The notes beneath the pieces are model-generated. The model did not search any database, was not told where the DNA came from, and saw nothing but the letters and a program-made list of their open reading frames with translations. Source: Streptomyces camelliae (GTDB taxonomy: Bacteria; Actinomycetota; Actinomycetes; Streptomycetales; Streptomycetaceae). Taken from it: 64,000 nt of DNA. Position numbers and translations under genes: made by a program. Positions within the stretch are counted from its first letter, which is position 1. Every line of letters begins with the position of its first letter. The DNA lies in NCBI RefSeq assembly GCF_027625935.1, contig NZ_CP115300.1, positions 8,122,001-8,186,000 of the forward strand. The letters run 5' to 3'. Below are positions 10,563-19,062 of the stretch, in pieces.

Positions 10563-11175
10563 TTAGGCCGACCAGCCGCCCCACACCAGTGACGTGGCCG
10601 TCCTGCCGTCGAGTTGGATCTGGTACTCGGTGATCACGCCGCCCGTGCGCGGCGACGTACGACACCACATCCCACATCCCAGTCGTCCCGGGAGGCGCCC
10701 CAGGACAGCTGAACCGCGCGGCTGCTCACGCCCCGGCCGGCGGGCGACGACGGCCGGGTCGGTGCCGAGCGGTCCGCCGCGAGGTGGGCAGGTGTACGCG
10801 CCCGCACCGCCCCGCTCGGCGGGCCGAGGCGGCCCGCGGTGTCCCGGGCCCGCACGGTGAAGGCGTACACGGTCGACGGCCTGAGCCTGGTGACATCCAC
10901 CATGTGCCGCGAACCCGGCACTTCAGCCGCCGTCGTGGTGCCGCGAGACAGCTCGTGGGTGCGGCTGCCGGGACCGTCGGTCACCGCGTTCCACATCGCG
11001 TGCACGCTCGTGGCACTGCCCGCCTGCGCGGTGACATCGGTCGGAGCGCCGGGCCCTCGGCCGCCCTCGCCGTCGTCGGCCCGGCTCCAGCCGCAGGACG
11101 CGAGCAGCAGGAGGGCTCCGCAGACCGGTACGACCGGCAGGGGTACGCGTCGCTCGGCCCCGCGTTGGTGACCAC
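10563..11175 (-). pseudogene. Disrupted fibronectin type III lipoprotein gene
   Basis: In one frame the strand reads a lipoprotein signal (VCGALLLLASCGW, lipobox LASC) and then about one FN3 domain (VHAMWNAVTDGPGSRTHEL ... YAFTVRARDTAGRLGPPS). No ATG, GTG or TTG start lies in this frame before the next upstream stop; the nearby GTG at 11175 is in another frame. A second FN3 unit begins (LSWGASRDD) but shifts frame near 10640. The remaining 3' end in another frame reads GVITEYQIQLDGRTATSLVW and stops at TAA 10563-10565. Intact relatives carry two or three FN3 domains, so the gene has a start lesion, a large internal deletion and a frameshift. Confidence 0.7.
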
Positions 11176-11289
11176 CCGGGAGGGTTACGTATGCTGATGC
11201 TCCCTGCGGCTGAACTACCCTAGAGGGCAGGGGAGTTCATGCCATCGGCGCGGACACGCTGTCGTCGCCGGAGCCGCGCCGACGCGGGC

Positions 11290-11329
11290 GGCCGGGGATC
11301 CGGGCCGGAATCGTCCCGGATCCCCGGCC
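11290..11329. terminator. Strong 15-bp-stem hairpin
   Basis: The arms GGCCGGGGATCCGGG (11290-11304) and CCCGGATCCCCGGCC (11315-11329) pair perfectly around a 10-nt loop. There is only a weak T-rich stretch after it. It lies between two divergent coding units, where a terminator has no obvious partner, so it may instead be part of a 5' leader or a relic of a lost gene. Confidence 0.5.
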
Positions 11330-11444
11330 CCTGTTGTCCGTCGACATTCCTCTTGTCCCTCACGGGGCGTCAGAAGCGTGCTCCATCCGGCCTCTTCCCA
11401 GTGCTCCGGACGGACCAGGGCCCGGGCCCGCACCACAGTGGCCT

Positions 11445-11499
11445 GGATGTCGGCCCGTTCCCCGACGAGCCGGATGTCCGTCCCGTCCCCGACGAGAGG
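11445..11499 (+). repeat. Imperfect 27-bp tandem direct repeat before chitosanase gene
   Basis: Two copies of a unit of the form GATGTC(G/C)G(C/T)CCCGT-CCCCGACGAG start 27 bp apart (11446 and 11473). They lie directly upstream of the GTG start and partly include its GAGAGGG ribosome binding site. It could be a duplication or a regulator site. Confidence 0.4.
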
Positions 11500-11509
11500 G
11501 TCCCTCATC

Positions 11510-12211
11510 GTGCGTGTCCCGTCGCTGACGCTGGCCGCGGCCGGCGCGGCCCTGCTCGCCCCGGCAGCGCTGTCCGATCCGGCCGCCGCCGTCCCGCCGC
11601 CGCAGCGGCCCGTGGTGCGGAGCGAGGGGGCCGTCGCCGCGGTGGATCTGCTGGCCCGGCTGGGCGAGTGCCACCAGATCTCCCACGGCCGGTACCGCAC
11701 CGACGCCGGCAGCCCGGCGACCGTCCCGGTGTGCGGCACCCAGGACGCCGTCTACTGGAAGGCCGACCTGGACATCGACTGCGACGGCCAGGCCACCGCG
11801 CGCTGCAACCGCCGTACCGACCCGGTCTTCGCCACCACCACCTCCTTCCAGCAGTCCGACGGGCGGCACCTGAACGCCGAGACACTGCCCTACATCGTCG
11901 TCCCGGCACCGAGCGGGATCTGGGACCATCGCGCCGCCGGCGTCCAGGGCGGCTCCGTCGCCGCCGTCGTCTACCGGGACCGGGTGCAGTACGCGGTGGT
12001 CGGCGACATCGGCCCGCGCGACCTCATCGGCGAGGCCTCCTACGCCACCGCCCAGGGCCTCGGCATCCCCACCGACCCGCGTGGCGGCGGGGTGTCCTCC
12101 GGTGTCACCTACATCGTCTTCAGGAACTCCCGCGTCGATCCCATCGAGGACCACGCGGCGGCGGCAGCGGCAGGCGAGCGCATGGCCCGTCTGTTCCTCA
12201 CCGACCACTGA
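11510..12211 (+). CDS. Secreted GH75 family chitosanase
   Basis: A 233-residue exported protein. The signal peptide VPSLTLAAAGAALLAPAALSDPAAA is cleaved near residue 26. The mature domain has the GH75 signatures: YWKADLDIDCDGQ with the catalytic Asp region, DPVFATTTSFQQSDG, and AVVGDIGP...IGEASYATAQGLGI. GH75 enzymes cleave beta-1,4 linkages in chitosan outside the cell. The GTG start was chosen because GAGAGGG lies 9 nt before it and the signal peptide begins there; the open frame runs further upstream. No DasR or CsnR-type operator was recognised upstream. It appears to be monocistronic. Confidence 0.88.
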   Translation: MRVPSLTLAAAGAALLAPAALSDPAAAVPPPQRPVVRSEGAVAAVDLLARLGECHQISHGRYRTDAGSPATVPVCGTQDAVYWKADLDIDCDGQATARCNRRTDPVFATTTSFQQSDGRHLNAETLPYIVVPAPSGIWDHRAAGVQGGSVAAVVYRDRVQYAVVGDIGPRDLIGEASYATAQGLGIPTDPRGGGVSSGVTYIVFRNSRVDPIEDHAAAAAAGERMARLFLTDH

Positions 12212-12988
12212 CGATTTCCGGCCTCGGCCACGCACCACTGACGGGGCCTGCCCGGGCAGCGAGCCGATGACAAGGCCCTTCGTCCCGGCTGTGCGTCGAT
12301 GACAGGACCTGGCCCCGTCGCGGGTCGATGGCACGGTCCGGCTACGCGCCGTTGACCAGGAGTCCCGTCGGCCGCGCGCTGCTGACTGGCGCGGTGCCGG
12401 TCCGCGCGCCGCCGGCTGCCCGACCAGCCGTGCACCGCTGACGTGCTCCAGCCCGGGACGCGAGCCGCCGATCCGGCTCGGTCCCGGTTGCGGGGCGATG
12501 GCACGGCCCGGCCACGCGCCGCAGACCGAGCCTGGCACGCTGCTGACCGGCTCCGGCCCCGATTCGCTCGCCGCTGACCGGGCTGCGTTCCGGCCGCATG
12601 CCGATGACCGCGGCGCCATTGGCCGTGCGTCGATGGTCGGGTGTAGTACCGGCCGCGCGCCAGTGTCCGGCTCCGGCCCCGATTCGCTCGCCGCTGACCG
12701 GGCCGCGTCCCGGCCGCACGCCGATGACCACCGCACCACCGGCCATGCGTCGATGGTCGGCCGCACCGTGCGCCGCGCACCGCGCGCCGGCTCCGGCGAC
12801 ACCGCAGACCGGCCCCCTTTCTGGCCGCACGCCGACGAACAGGCTCGGCCACGTGCCGTTACCGGCCGCGTCACGAGCCACGCGTCGTCGGGCGGCCGGG
12901 CCACGAGCCGCTTGTCGTCAGGGGCCTGGGCCAGCGGCCGTGTACAGCTCAGACCGGCCCCGCTCCCGCCGCGCCACCCGGGGCCGGG
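12212..12988. repeat. Non-coding block of degenerate tandem repeats
   Basis: About 780 bp without a credible gene. Short units of roughly 34-40 bp built around GCGCGCCGCTGACCGG / GCGTCGATGAC recur through the block with many substitutions. The clearest higher-order copy is a 120-bp period: the segment beginning CCGGCTCCGGCCCCGATTCG occurs at 12548 and again at 12668 with over 80% identity, and a third, poorer copy begins at about 12788. Open frames across the block lack ribosome binding sites and are by-products of the repeats. No conserved spacer pattern as in CRISPR is present. Confidence 0.7.
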
Positions 12989-13399
12989 TCACGTCTTGCG
13001 GTAGCTGTACGCCTCCGTTGCCGCGGCTTCCACGGCGGCCAGGTCGGCGCCCGTGGAGGCGGTGACCACCGCGGCGACCGCGCCCTCGACGAACGGCGCA
13101 TCCACCAGCCGGGTGCCGTCCGGCAGTTCGTCGCCTTCGGCGAGCAGCGCCTTCACGGTCAGCACGGCGCTACCGAGGTCGGTGAGCACCGCGACGCCGG
13201 CACCCCGGTCGACCGACGCCGCCGCGGCAGAGATCAGCTCGGCGCTGGTGCCGAGCCCGCCGCCCTCGGTGCCGCCCGCCGGGGCCACCGGCACCGCCGT
13301 GGCCCCGCCCGCGAGGCCCTTCGCCAGCTCGGCGACCGACGCGGCCACCTCCGCGCTGTGCGACACCAGCACGATCCCGACCAGCTTCTCCCCGCTCAC
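12989..13399 (-). CDS. dhaM: Dihydroxyacetone kinase phosphotransfer subunit DhaM
   Basis: A 136-residue EIIA-type protein (mannose EIIA fold). The phosphorylatable histidine is in VLVSHSAEVA (His14). The later segments GGTEGGGLGTS and VLTDLGSAVLT are family hallmarks. DhaM passes phosphate from HPr~P to the ADP bound in DhaL, so dihydroxyacetone is phosphorylated at the expense of phosphoenolpyruvate. It lacks the extra HPr and EI-like domains of the E. coli protein, as is usual in Gram-positive bacteria. The GTG start lies 3 bp after the dhaL stop, with GGAGGG inside dhaL, indicating coupling. Confidence 0.92.
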   Translation of the reverse strand: MSGEKLVGIVLVSHSAEVAASVAELAKGLAGGATAVPVAPAGGTEGGGLGTSAELISAAAASVDRGAGVAVLTDLGSAVLTVKALLAEGDELPDGTRLVDAPFVEGAVAAVVTASTGADLAAVEAAATEAYSYRKT

Positions 13400-13402
13400 G
13401 CC

Positions 13403-14011
13403 TCAGCCCTCCGCCGACTCGGCCGCCGCGGAGAGTCCGGCGATCAGCAGCGCCGACGAGGTCGCCCCCGGGTCCTGGTGGCCGATGCTGCGCTCGCCGA
13501 GATAGCTCGCCCGGCCCTTGCGGGCCTGCAGCGGGATCGTGGCCTCGGCGCCCTGCTCGGCGGCGGCACGCGCGGCGGCGAACCCCTCCCCGAGCGCGTC
13601 CACGGCCGGCACCAGCGCGTCGATCATGGTCTTGTCACCGGGCACCGCCCCGCCGAGCTTCATCACCCCGTCCACGCCGTCCCGCAGCGCCGCCGCCAAC
13701 TGCCCCTCGCTGACCTCGGCGGCCTCGCCGAGCGCCTTGCCGGTCCGGCGCAGCAGCGTGCCGTACAGCGGCCCGGACGCGCCGCCGACCTTGGAGATGA
13801 GCTGCCGACCGGCCAGGATCAGCACGGCACCCGGGGTGTTCGGCGCCTCCTCCGCCAGGGCAGCCGTCACGGCGGTGAAGCCGCGCTGCATGTTGATGCC
13901 GTGATCGGCGTCCCCGATGGCCGAGTCGAGGTCGGTGAGCCGCTGCGCCTCACGGCCGACGGACGCGGCGGCCGCCGCCATCCAGCGGCGGAAGAAGTCG
14001 GCGTCGAGCAC
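13403..14011 (-). CDS. dhaL: Dihydroxyacetone kinase ADP-binding subunit DhaL
   Basis: A 202-residue all-helical DhaL protein. The Mg-ADP-coordinating aspartates are in AIGDADHGINM (residues 31-41), and GGASGPLYGTLL and GATSSAL are conserved nucleotide-pocket segments. It holds ADP as a cofactor that is rephosphorylated by DhaM~P and transfers phosphate to dihydroxyacetone bound to DhaK. I chose the GTG start because AAGGAG is 5 nt upstream and the family begins near here; the frame is open 25 codons further. Middle gene of dhaK-dhaL-dhaM. Confidence 0.93.
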   Translation of the reverse strand: MLDADFFRRWMAAAAASVGREAQRLTDLDSAIGDADHGINMQRGFTAVTAALAEEAPNTPGAVLILAGRQLISKVGGASGPLYGTLLRRTGKALGEAAEVSEGQLAAALRDGVDGVMKLGGAVPGDKTMIDALVPAVDALGEGFAAARAAAEQGAEATIPLQARKGRASYLGERSIGHQDPGATSSALLIAGLSAAAESAEG

Positions 14012-14093
14012 TGGAACTCCTTGCGTGGTAAGGGGGTTGATCGGCGGGGCAGGGGTGTCGGTCGCGGTGGCGGTCGCCTTCCGCACCGCCGTA

Positions 14094-15086
14094 TCACATC
14101 CCCCAGCGCAGCGCCGGGGTCTTCACCGGCGCGTCCCACAGCCGCAGCAGCTCCTCGTCGACCTGGCACAGCGTCACCGAGGCGCCCGCCATGTCCAGGG
14201 AGGTGACGTAGTTGCCCACCAGCGTGCGGGCCACGGCCACGCCGCGCTCGGCGAGCACCCGCTGCACCTCGGCGTTGAAGCCGAACAGTTCCAGCAGCGG
14301 GGTCGCGCCCATCCCGTTGACCAGCACCAGCACGGGGTTGCGCGGAGGCATGTCCTCCAGGATCGCATTCACCGCGAAGTCGGCGATCTCCCCGGAGGTC
14401 ATCATCGGCCGCCGCTCCCGGCCCGGCTCGCCGTGGATGCCGACGCCCAACTCCAGCTCGCCGTCCGGCAGATCGAAGGTCGGGCTGCCCTTCGCCGGGG
14501 TCGTACAGGCGCTCAGGGCCACGCCGAAGCTGCGGGAGTTGTCGTTGACCTGGCGGCCGATCGACTCCACGCGCTCCAGCGGCTGCCCCTCGGCCGCGGC
14601 GGCGCCCGCGATCTTCTCCACGAACAGGGTCGCGCCGGTGCCGCGCCGGCCCGCCGTGTAGAGGCTGTCGGTGACCGCGACGTCGTCGTTCACGAGCACC
14701 TTGGCGACCTGGATGCCCTCGTCCTCGGCCAGTTCGGCCGCCATGTCGAAGTTGAGCACGTCACCGGTGTAGTTCTTCACGATGAACAGCACCCCGGCGC
14801 CGCTGTCCACGGCGGCCGCGGCGCGGGCCATCTGGTCCGGCACCGGGGAGGTGAAGACCTCGCCCGGGCAGGCGGCGGACAGCATGCCCGGACCCACGAA
14901 CCCGCCGTGCAGCGGCTCGTGCCCCGACCCGCCGCCCGACACGAGCGCGACCTGCCCGGCGACCGGGGCGTCCCGGCGGACGATCACCCGGTTCTCCACG
15001 TCCACGGTCAGATCGGGATACGCGGCCGCCATCCCGCGCAGCGCGTCCGCCACGACGGTCTCCGGAACGTTGATCAGCATCCTCAT
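14094..15086 (-). CDS. dhaK: Dihydroxyacetone kinase substrate-binding subunit DhaK
   Basis: A 330-residue DhaK. The GGGSGHEP loop (51-58) and the covalent-substrate histidine in GIHGEPG (His218) are both present; the histidine forms a hemiaminal with the carbonyl of dihydroxyacetone. First gene of a three-gene operon with dhaL (82 bp downstream) and dhaM. The ATG has GAGGAG 7 nt upstream. No DhaR/DhaS regulator gene or glycerol dehydrogenase gene is adjacent, so the source of dihydroxyacetone is not shown by context. Confidence 0.95.
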   Translation of the reverse strand: MRMLINVPETVVADALRGMAAAYPDLTVDVENRVIVRRDAPVAGQVALVSGGGSGHEPLHGGFVGPGMLSAACPGEVFTSPVPDQMARAAAAVDSGAGVLFIVKNYTGDVLNFDMAAELAEDEGIQVAKVLVNDDVAVTDSLYTAGRRGTGATLFVEKIAGAAAAEGQPLERVESIGRQVNDNSRSFGVALSACTTPAKGSPTFDLPDGELELGVGIHGEPGRERRPMMTSGEIADFAVNAILEDMPPRNPVLVLVNGMGATPLLELFGFNAEVQRVLAERGVAVARTLVGNYVTSLDMAGASVTLCQVDEELLRLWDAPVKTPALRWGM

Positions 15087-15735
15087 CGGTGTCTCCTCGT
15101 GCGGCTTGCGGGAGCGGGGTGGAGTACGGAGCTACTGGCAGTATCGACCTTGGACCCGGCGAGGTCACGCGCAGAAGCGATGATCACGGAGCGCGATGTG
15201 TGTCGCCCGGGCGGTGATGGCCGGGATGGCGGGAGGAATCACCCTGGCCGCCGTCGCGCGCCGGCGGTCCGGTGGCGTACGCCCGCTCGACGGGACGGGA
15301 CGGCACCAGGACCGGAGGGTCCGGCGGCCGACAGCCAACTCACCAGGCTTTCCGGCCAGTTGCTTCCCGGACGGCCGGACGCTGAGCAGGAGCCGCCGGG
15401 CCACAGCCCATTCCGCGTCCCCGCCGGGAACGGCCCGTTGTCGCCCGGGGGAGCCAGGCCCTGGACGCGGCCCGCCACAGCGGGCAACTCCGGGTGCGCG
15501 CACCGGCCTTCAAGCCCTCATCGCCGCCATCGCGGGCCGGTGCCGGCGGGGGCTGAGCTCGCGGGGCCGGGAGTTGGCGGCCGGGGCGGAGTCGGAGCAC
15601 ACCCGTTCGGCGGCGTCGCCCGGGGGTGCGACACGCCCGGGGAAAGTCGTTGCATCGAGCGGACGCGCGGAGCACAGTGAAGCCCCGGTCAAGACGCGGC
15701 TGGCTGATCCTTCCCCACTCAGGAAGCCCGATCTC
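15087..15735. other. 650-bp intergenic region between dhaK and a STAS gene
   Basis: The region separates divergent genes. An open frame continuous with the downstream STAS gene runs through it, but it is Arg/Pro-rich, has no start with a ribosome binding site and shows no family resemblance, so I treat it as non-coding. No repeat, hairpin cluster or RNA gene was recognised. Promoters for dhaK and for the STAS pair should lie near its two ends. Confidence 0.4.
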
Positions 15736-16239
15736 ATGGAAAACGGTCAGCCGTCCCGTGCTCACGCCCACCCCCGTGGCCCGGCCCCGCTGCTTCTGCA
15801 GACCGTGCACGAGCGGCGTCCCGAGGTCGGCGTGATCAGCGTTCTGAAGGCCCGGGGCACGGTCGACGCCTCCAACGCCATGGAGTTCTCCGAGGTGCTG
15901 GCCGAGCACATCGCCCACGCCGACAAGGCCGGAGAACACCCCCTGCTGGATCTGACCGAGATGTACCTCGCCTGCGCCGCCGCCGTGCGCTCCCTGGACC
16001 GGGCGACCGGCGTCCTCGCCTTCTCCGGCCGCGCCCTGCCCGTCGTACAGCCCCGCCCGCACGCGCGGGACGCGCTGCGCACCGCCGGGCTGCCGGGCGT
16101 CCGGGTGCACGCCACGATGGCATCTGCTCTGAACGCCCTGGAGGCCCGAAGGGACGCCGTGGACGCGGACCTGGACGCGGGTACGGAGCCGGGGGCCGCA
16201 CCGGACGTTGTGACGACGCGACGACGGGCGGGACCATGA
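15736..16239 (+). CDS. STAS-domain-like signalling protein
   Basis: A 167-residue protein. The central part (about 30-135: VGVISVLKARGTVDASNAMEFSEVL ... HPLLDLTEMYLACAAAVRSL) follows the beta-alpha pattern of STAS anti-anti-sigma domains, with DLT-x-MYL in the place of the usual phosphoserine loop DLSGVxFxDS. The phosphorylatable Ser is replaced by an Ala-rich segment, so regulation by phosphorylation is doubtful. The ATG, with AGGAAG about 10 nt upstream, is preferred over the longer open frame. Its stop overlaps the next start by ATGA, so the two are translationally coupled. Confidence 0.7.
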   Translation: MENGQPSRAHAHPRGPAPLLLQTVHERRPEVGVISVLKARGTVDASNAMEFSEVLAEHIAHADKAGEHPLLDLTEMYLACAAAVRSLDRATGVLAFSGRALPVVQPRPHARDALRTAGLPGVRVHATMASALNALEARRDAVDADLDAGTEPGAAPDVVTTRRRAGP

Positions 16240-17489
16240 CACCCGTTTCCGGCAGCTCGGACGCGTCGGCCCCGCTGGTCATCGAGTCGTCCGTGGTCGA
16301 GGGACTGCCCGCCGAGGGCGCGCTGCTGCTGCGCATGTCCGGCAGCCTCGACGCCGAGGGCGCCCGCTCCTGGTCGGCGCAGCTGCGCGGCCACCTGGAA
16401 CAGGCGGACCTGGCGGGGCTGCGGCCCGTCCTCGACCTGGCCCATGTGCAGCTCGGCGGCGCCGCCGTGCTGCGCGCGCTCAGCGAGACGACCCGCGCCC
16501 GCACCGGCCGCCCGGACCTGATCGTCGTGCGGGCCCGGCCAGGGGTGCGCGAAGCCGTGCACCTCGCCCGCCTGGACGGCGTACGGCTCTACGCCACCCT
16601 CGACGAGGCGCTGCGCGAACTGGCCCGTGCCGCCACCCGCCGGGCGGACCTGCCCGCCTGGCGGTCGCAGATGGCGGACCCGCTGCGGCCCAGCTACGAG
16701 GATCTGCGCAAGGAGGTCCGCGCGCTGCGCGCCCGGGTGCGCACCGCCCCGGTCATCGGCCTGGCGCAGGGCGTGCTCATGGTCCGCTACGGCCTGCCGG
16801 ACGCCGGCACCGCCTTCCGGGCGCTGCGCGAGGGCTCGCAGCGGTTCAACGTGCCGCTCCGCGTCCTCGTCTCCGCCGTGGTGGTGGCCCGGCCGCCGGA
16901 CGGCGCGGTGTGGTTCCCGGGCCGCCGGCCCCTGCCCGTGCCACCGCTGCGGATCCTGGCCCGCGAGGGCCGGGACCCGCGCAGCCGGCGGCAGATGATC
17001 GACGCCGTGCTGCACGAGGCGCTCGCCCTCGGGCGGGCCTCGGCCGGTTACGTGCAGTGCGTCGACCCGGCCGTGAACGCGCTGGTGCCGGAGTCCGACC
17101 ACGGCTGTGCGGATACGTTTCTGGACCATCTGGTGCGCGGCTGGGACGAGGGCACGGCGGACGCGGTCGCGTACCGGCGCCGACGCCCGGTGAGCGTGCC
17201 CGACGTGGCCGCCGACACGCTCCTGTCCGAGGAGTCCCGGCGCGTCCTGCTGGCCACGGGCACCCGTGCCGTGCAGAGCGTCCCCGTACTGTCCGGGTCC
17301 GGGTCCTGCGCCGGCGTACTGACCCTGCACTGGCCCGACGCCGGACACCGCCCCACCACCGACCGGTCCGAGGCCCTCGCCCTGCTGGCCTCCGACACGG
17401 CGGCCTGGCTGAGCTGGTACCACCGCTCGGTCCTCCTCGACGCCCTGGAACACCTGCATCGCGTCCTGACCGCATCGGCCGAAGCATGA
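16236..17489 (+). CDS. STAS-ANTAR-GAF signalling protein
   Basis: A 417-residue protein with three parts. The N-terminal STAS-like domain (about 10-130, LLLRMSGSLDAEGARSW) resembles the preceding gene product. An ANTAR domain (about 148-215, LRALRARVRTAPVIGLAQGVLMVRYGL) is the RNA-binding antitermination module. A GAF-like C-terminal domain follows (about 240-410). ANTAR proteins bind dual-hexaloop RNAs to block termination. The coupling to the upstream STAS gene suggests partner-switch control of this protein. No receiver phosphorylation site was seen. The order STAS-ANTAR-GAF is unusual; most have GAF-ANTAR or REC-ANTAR. Confidence 0.8.
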   Translation: MTPVSGSSDASAPLVIESSVVEGLPAEGALLLRMSGSLDAEGARSWSAQLRGHLEQADLAGLRPVLDLAHVQLGGAAVLRALSETTRARTGRPDLIVVRARPGVREAVHLARLDGVRLYATLDEALRELARAATRRADLPAWRSQMADPLRPSYEDLRKEVRALRARVRTAPVIGLAQGVLMVRYGLPDAGTAFRALREGSQRFNVPLRVLVSAVVVARPPDGAVWFPGRRPLPVPPLRILAREGRDPRSRRQMIDAVLHEALALGRASAGYVQCVDPAVNALVPESDHGCADTFLDHLVRGWDEGTADAVAYRRRRPVSVPDVAADTLLSEESRRVLLATGTRAVQSVPVLSGSGSCAGVLTLHWPDAGHRPTTDRSEALALLASDTAAWLSWYHRSVLLDALEHLHRVLTASAEA

Positions 17490-17528
17490 CCTGAGCCCAG
17501 GCGGCCGACGGCCCAAGATACGACGGCG

Positions 17529-18402
17529 CTATGGCGGTGTCAGTGTCGGTGGTCGGCCCTGGCTCGCCTCGATCATCGCAACGGCGTCTGCGGTAGGTCG
17601 GTCGCGGTCGCGCTTCATCCCCGGGTTCTGCCGGGCGAGCGCGGGCAGCAGGACACGTCGGGCTGTCAGTCGCATGAGGCGGCTGACGATCCGCATGGGC
17701 AGGCCGCCGACGACCACGCCGCGGTCGGCGTCGAGCGCGTCGACGCCGATCTTCGCCACCTCGCGGGACGGCGTGTACAGGAAGGCCGGGAATTCGTCGC
17801 TGTCCAGACCGGCGAAGTGGAGGAACTCGGCGCGCACGGGCCCGGGACACAGCACGGCGACCGTGACACCCGTACCGGCGAGCCCCGCGCACAGGCCCTC
17901 ACTGTAGATCTGGACGAACGCCTTCGTCCCGGCGTATCCGGCCTGGCCCGGAGTCGGACAGAAGCCGCTGACGGAGCCGACGTTGAGGATCGCGCCGCGT
18001 CCGCGCGGCACCATCTGCTGCACCGCCCGGGTGGTCAGGTCGATGACCGCCTCGACGTTCACCCGCACCTGCGCGACCTCGGCCTCGACCGGCGAATGGA
18101 CCACTGTGTCGAGTGCCGATGCTGGCGTTGTTGACCAGGACGTCCACCGGCAGCCCGCGCTCGGCGACGGTGTCGAACAGTCCCGCCCGCTGCCCGGCGT
18201 CGGCCACGTCACAGCCGATGACTTCGACCCGGACCGTGCCGGAGAGTTCGTCGGCCAGATCGCGCAGCCGGTCCTCACGCCGGGCCACCAGCGTGACCCC
18301 GTGGCCGCGCCGGGCCGGCTCGCGCGCGATGTCGGCGCCGATGCCCGAGGAGGCGGCGGTGACGACAGCGGTGGTGGAGGGGGTGGGCTTCGGCAGAGCC
18401 AT
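17529..18402 (-). pseudogene. Short-chain dehydrogenase/reductase with a frameshift
   Basis: The 5' part starts at ATG 18402 and reads the Rossmann motif TAASSGIGAD and the NNAS motif. After IGT the frame breaks near 18115-18125. The continuation in the next frame carries VGSVSG and the catalytic YAGTKAF and runs to 17529. Joined, the two parts give a normal SDR of about 290 residues, so a single base was gained (or two lost) at GGCACTCGACAC. It is either a recent pseudogene or a sequencing error. It is followed upstream by a TetR gene on the same strand. Confidence 0.8.
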
Positions 18403-18450
18403 GCGTCCGCCCTTCGCGGTCGACCTTGCCGGGCAAGGTGTGGGCGGTGG

Positions 18451-19062
18451 CTATGCGGTGTCGAGGGTGCCGACACCGGCGCGCAGGAAGGCCATCGCCG
18501 TGTCGATGTCGGCTTCCTGTGTGCGATGGCAGACCTCGCCGATGACCGCCGCGGCTGCCGCTGCCGCCATGCGGGGACCGAAGTCGTCCGGCGCGGCCCC
18601 CCGTTCCTCGGCGAAGATGCGGGCGCCCTCCTGGATGACCTCCGTGAGGCGGGCGTTGGCGATGGCCCTGAGCTGCGGGTTGAGGTCGAGCATGCGGTCG
18701 TGGAGATCGTCCAGGTCGCTGCGCTGGGCCCCCTCGCCGCGTAGCCAGTGCTCCAGTGCGTCCAGGGTTGTCTGCCCGTCCGGCCGTTCGCGCAGGACGG
18801 TGCCCAGCCGGTCGGCGAACGCGTCGAAGTGGGAGGTCGCCAGTTCCAGCTTCGAGGGGAAGTACAGCGTGACGGTACGCGGCGACACCTCGGCGGACGC
18901 CGCGATGTCGGCGATCGTCGTCGCCTCGAAGCCGTGATCGGCGAACAGCTCGTACGCAGCCCGGAGGATCGCCTCCCTGCGGCGCGCCTTGGACCGTTCC
19001 CGTAGAGAGAGGAAAGACGGGCATGGCCTCACGCCTGTACGCATGGGCGCGATGGATGGCAC
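18451..19062 (-). CDS. TetR-family regulator
   Basis: A protein of about 190-203 residues with the N-terminal TetR helix-turn-helix (REAILRAAYELFADHGFEAT, then VSPRTVTLYFPSK) and a helical ligand domain. It lies between an SDR gene on the same strand and a divergent MMPL exporter gene, which it probably represses. The start is unclear: ATG 19062, ATG 19044 and GTG 19032 all lack a good ribosome binding site, and all lie inside the first codons of the divergent gene. Confidence 0.88.
   Translation of the reverse strand: MPSIAPMRTGVRPCPSFLSLRERSKARRREAILRAAYELFADHGFEATTIADIAASAEVSPRTVTLYFPSKLELATSHFDAFADRLGTVLRERPDGQTTLDALEHWLRGEGAQRSDLDDLHDRMLDLNPQLRAIANARLTEVIQEGARIFAEERGAAPDDFGPRMAAAAAAAVIGEVCHRTQEADIDTAMAFLRAGVGTLDTA

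Noticed and set aside
12212..12988. CRISPR-like array or repeat-protein gene
   Set aside because: Units are degenerate and of variable length with no constant repeat/unique spacer pattern, and the open frames lack ribosome binding sites and codon bias.
15196..15735. N-terminal extension of the STAS-like protein
   Set aside because: The open frame is Arg/Pro-rich with no start signal; homology-like pattern begins only after ATG 15736, which has a ribosome binding site.
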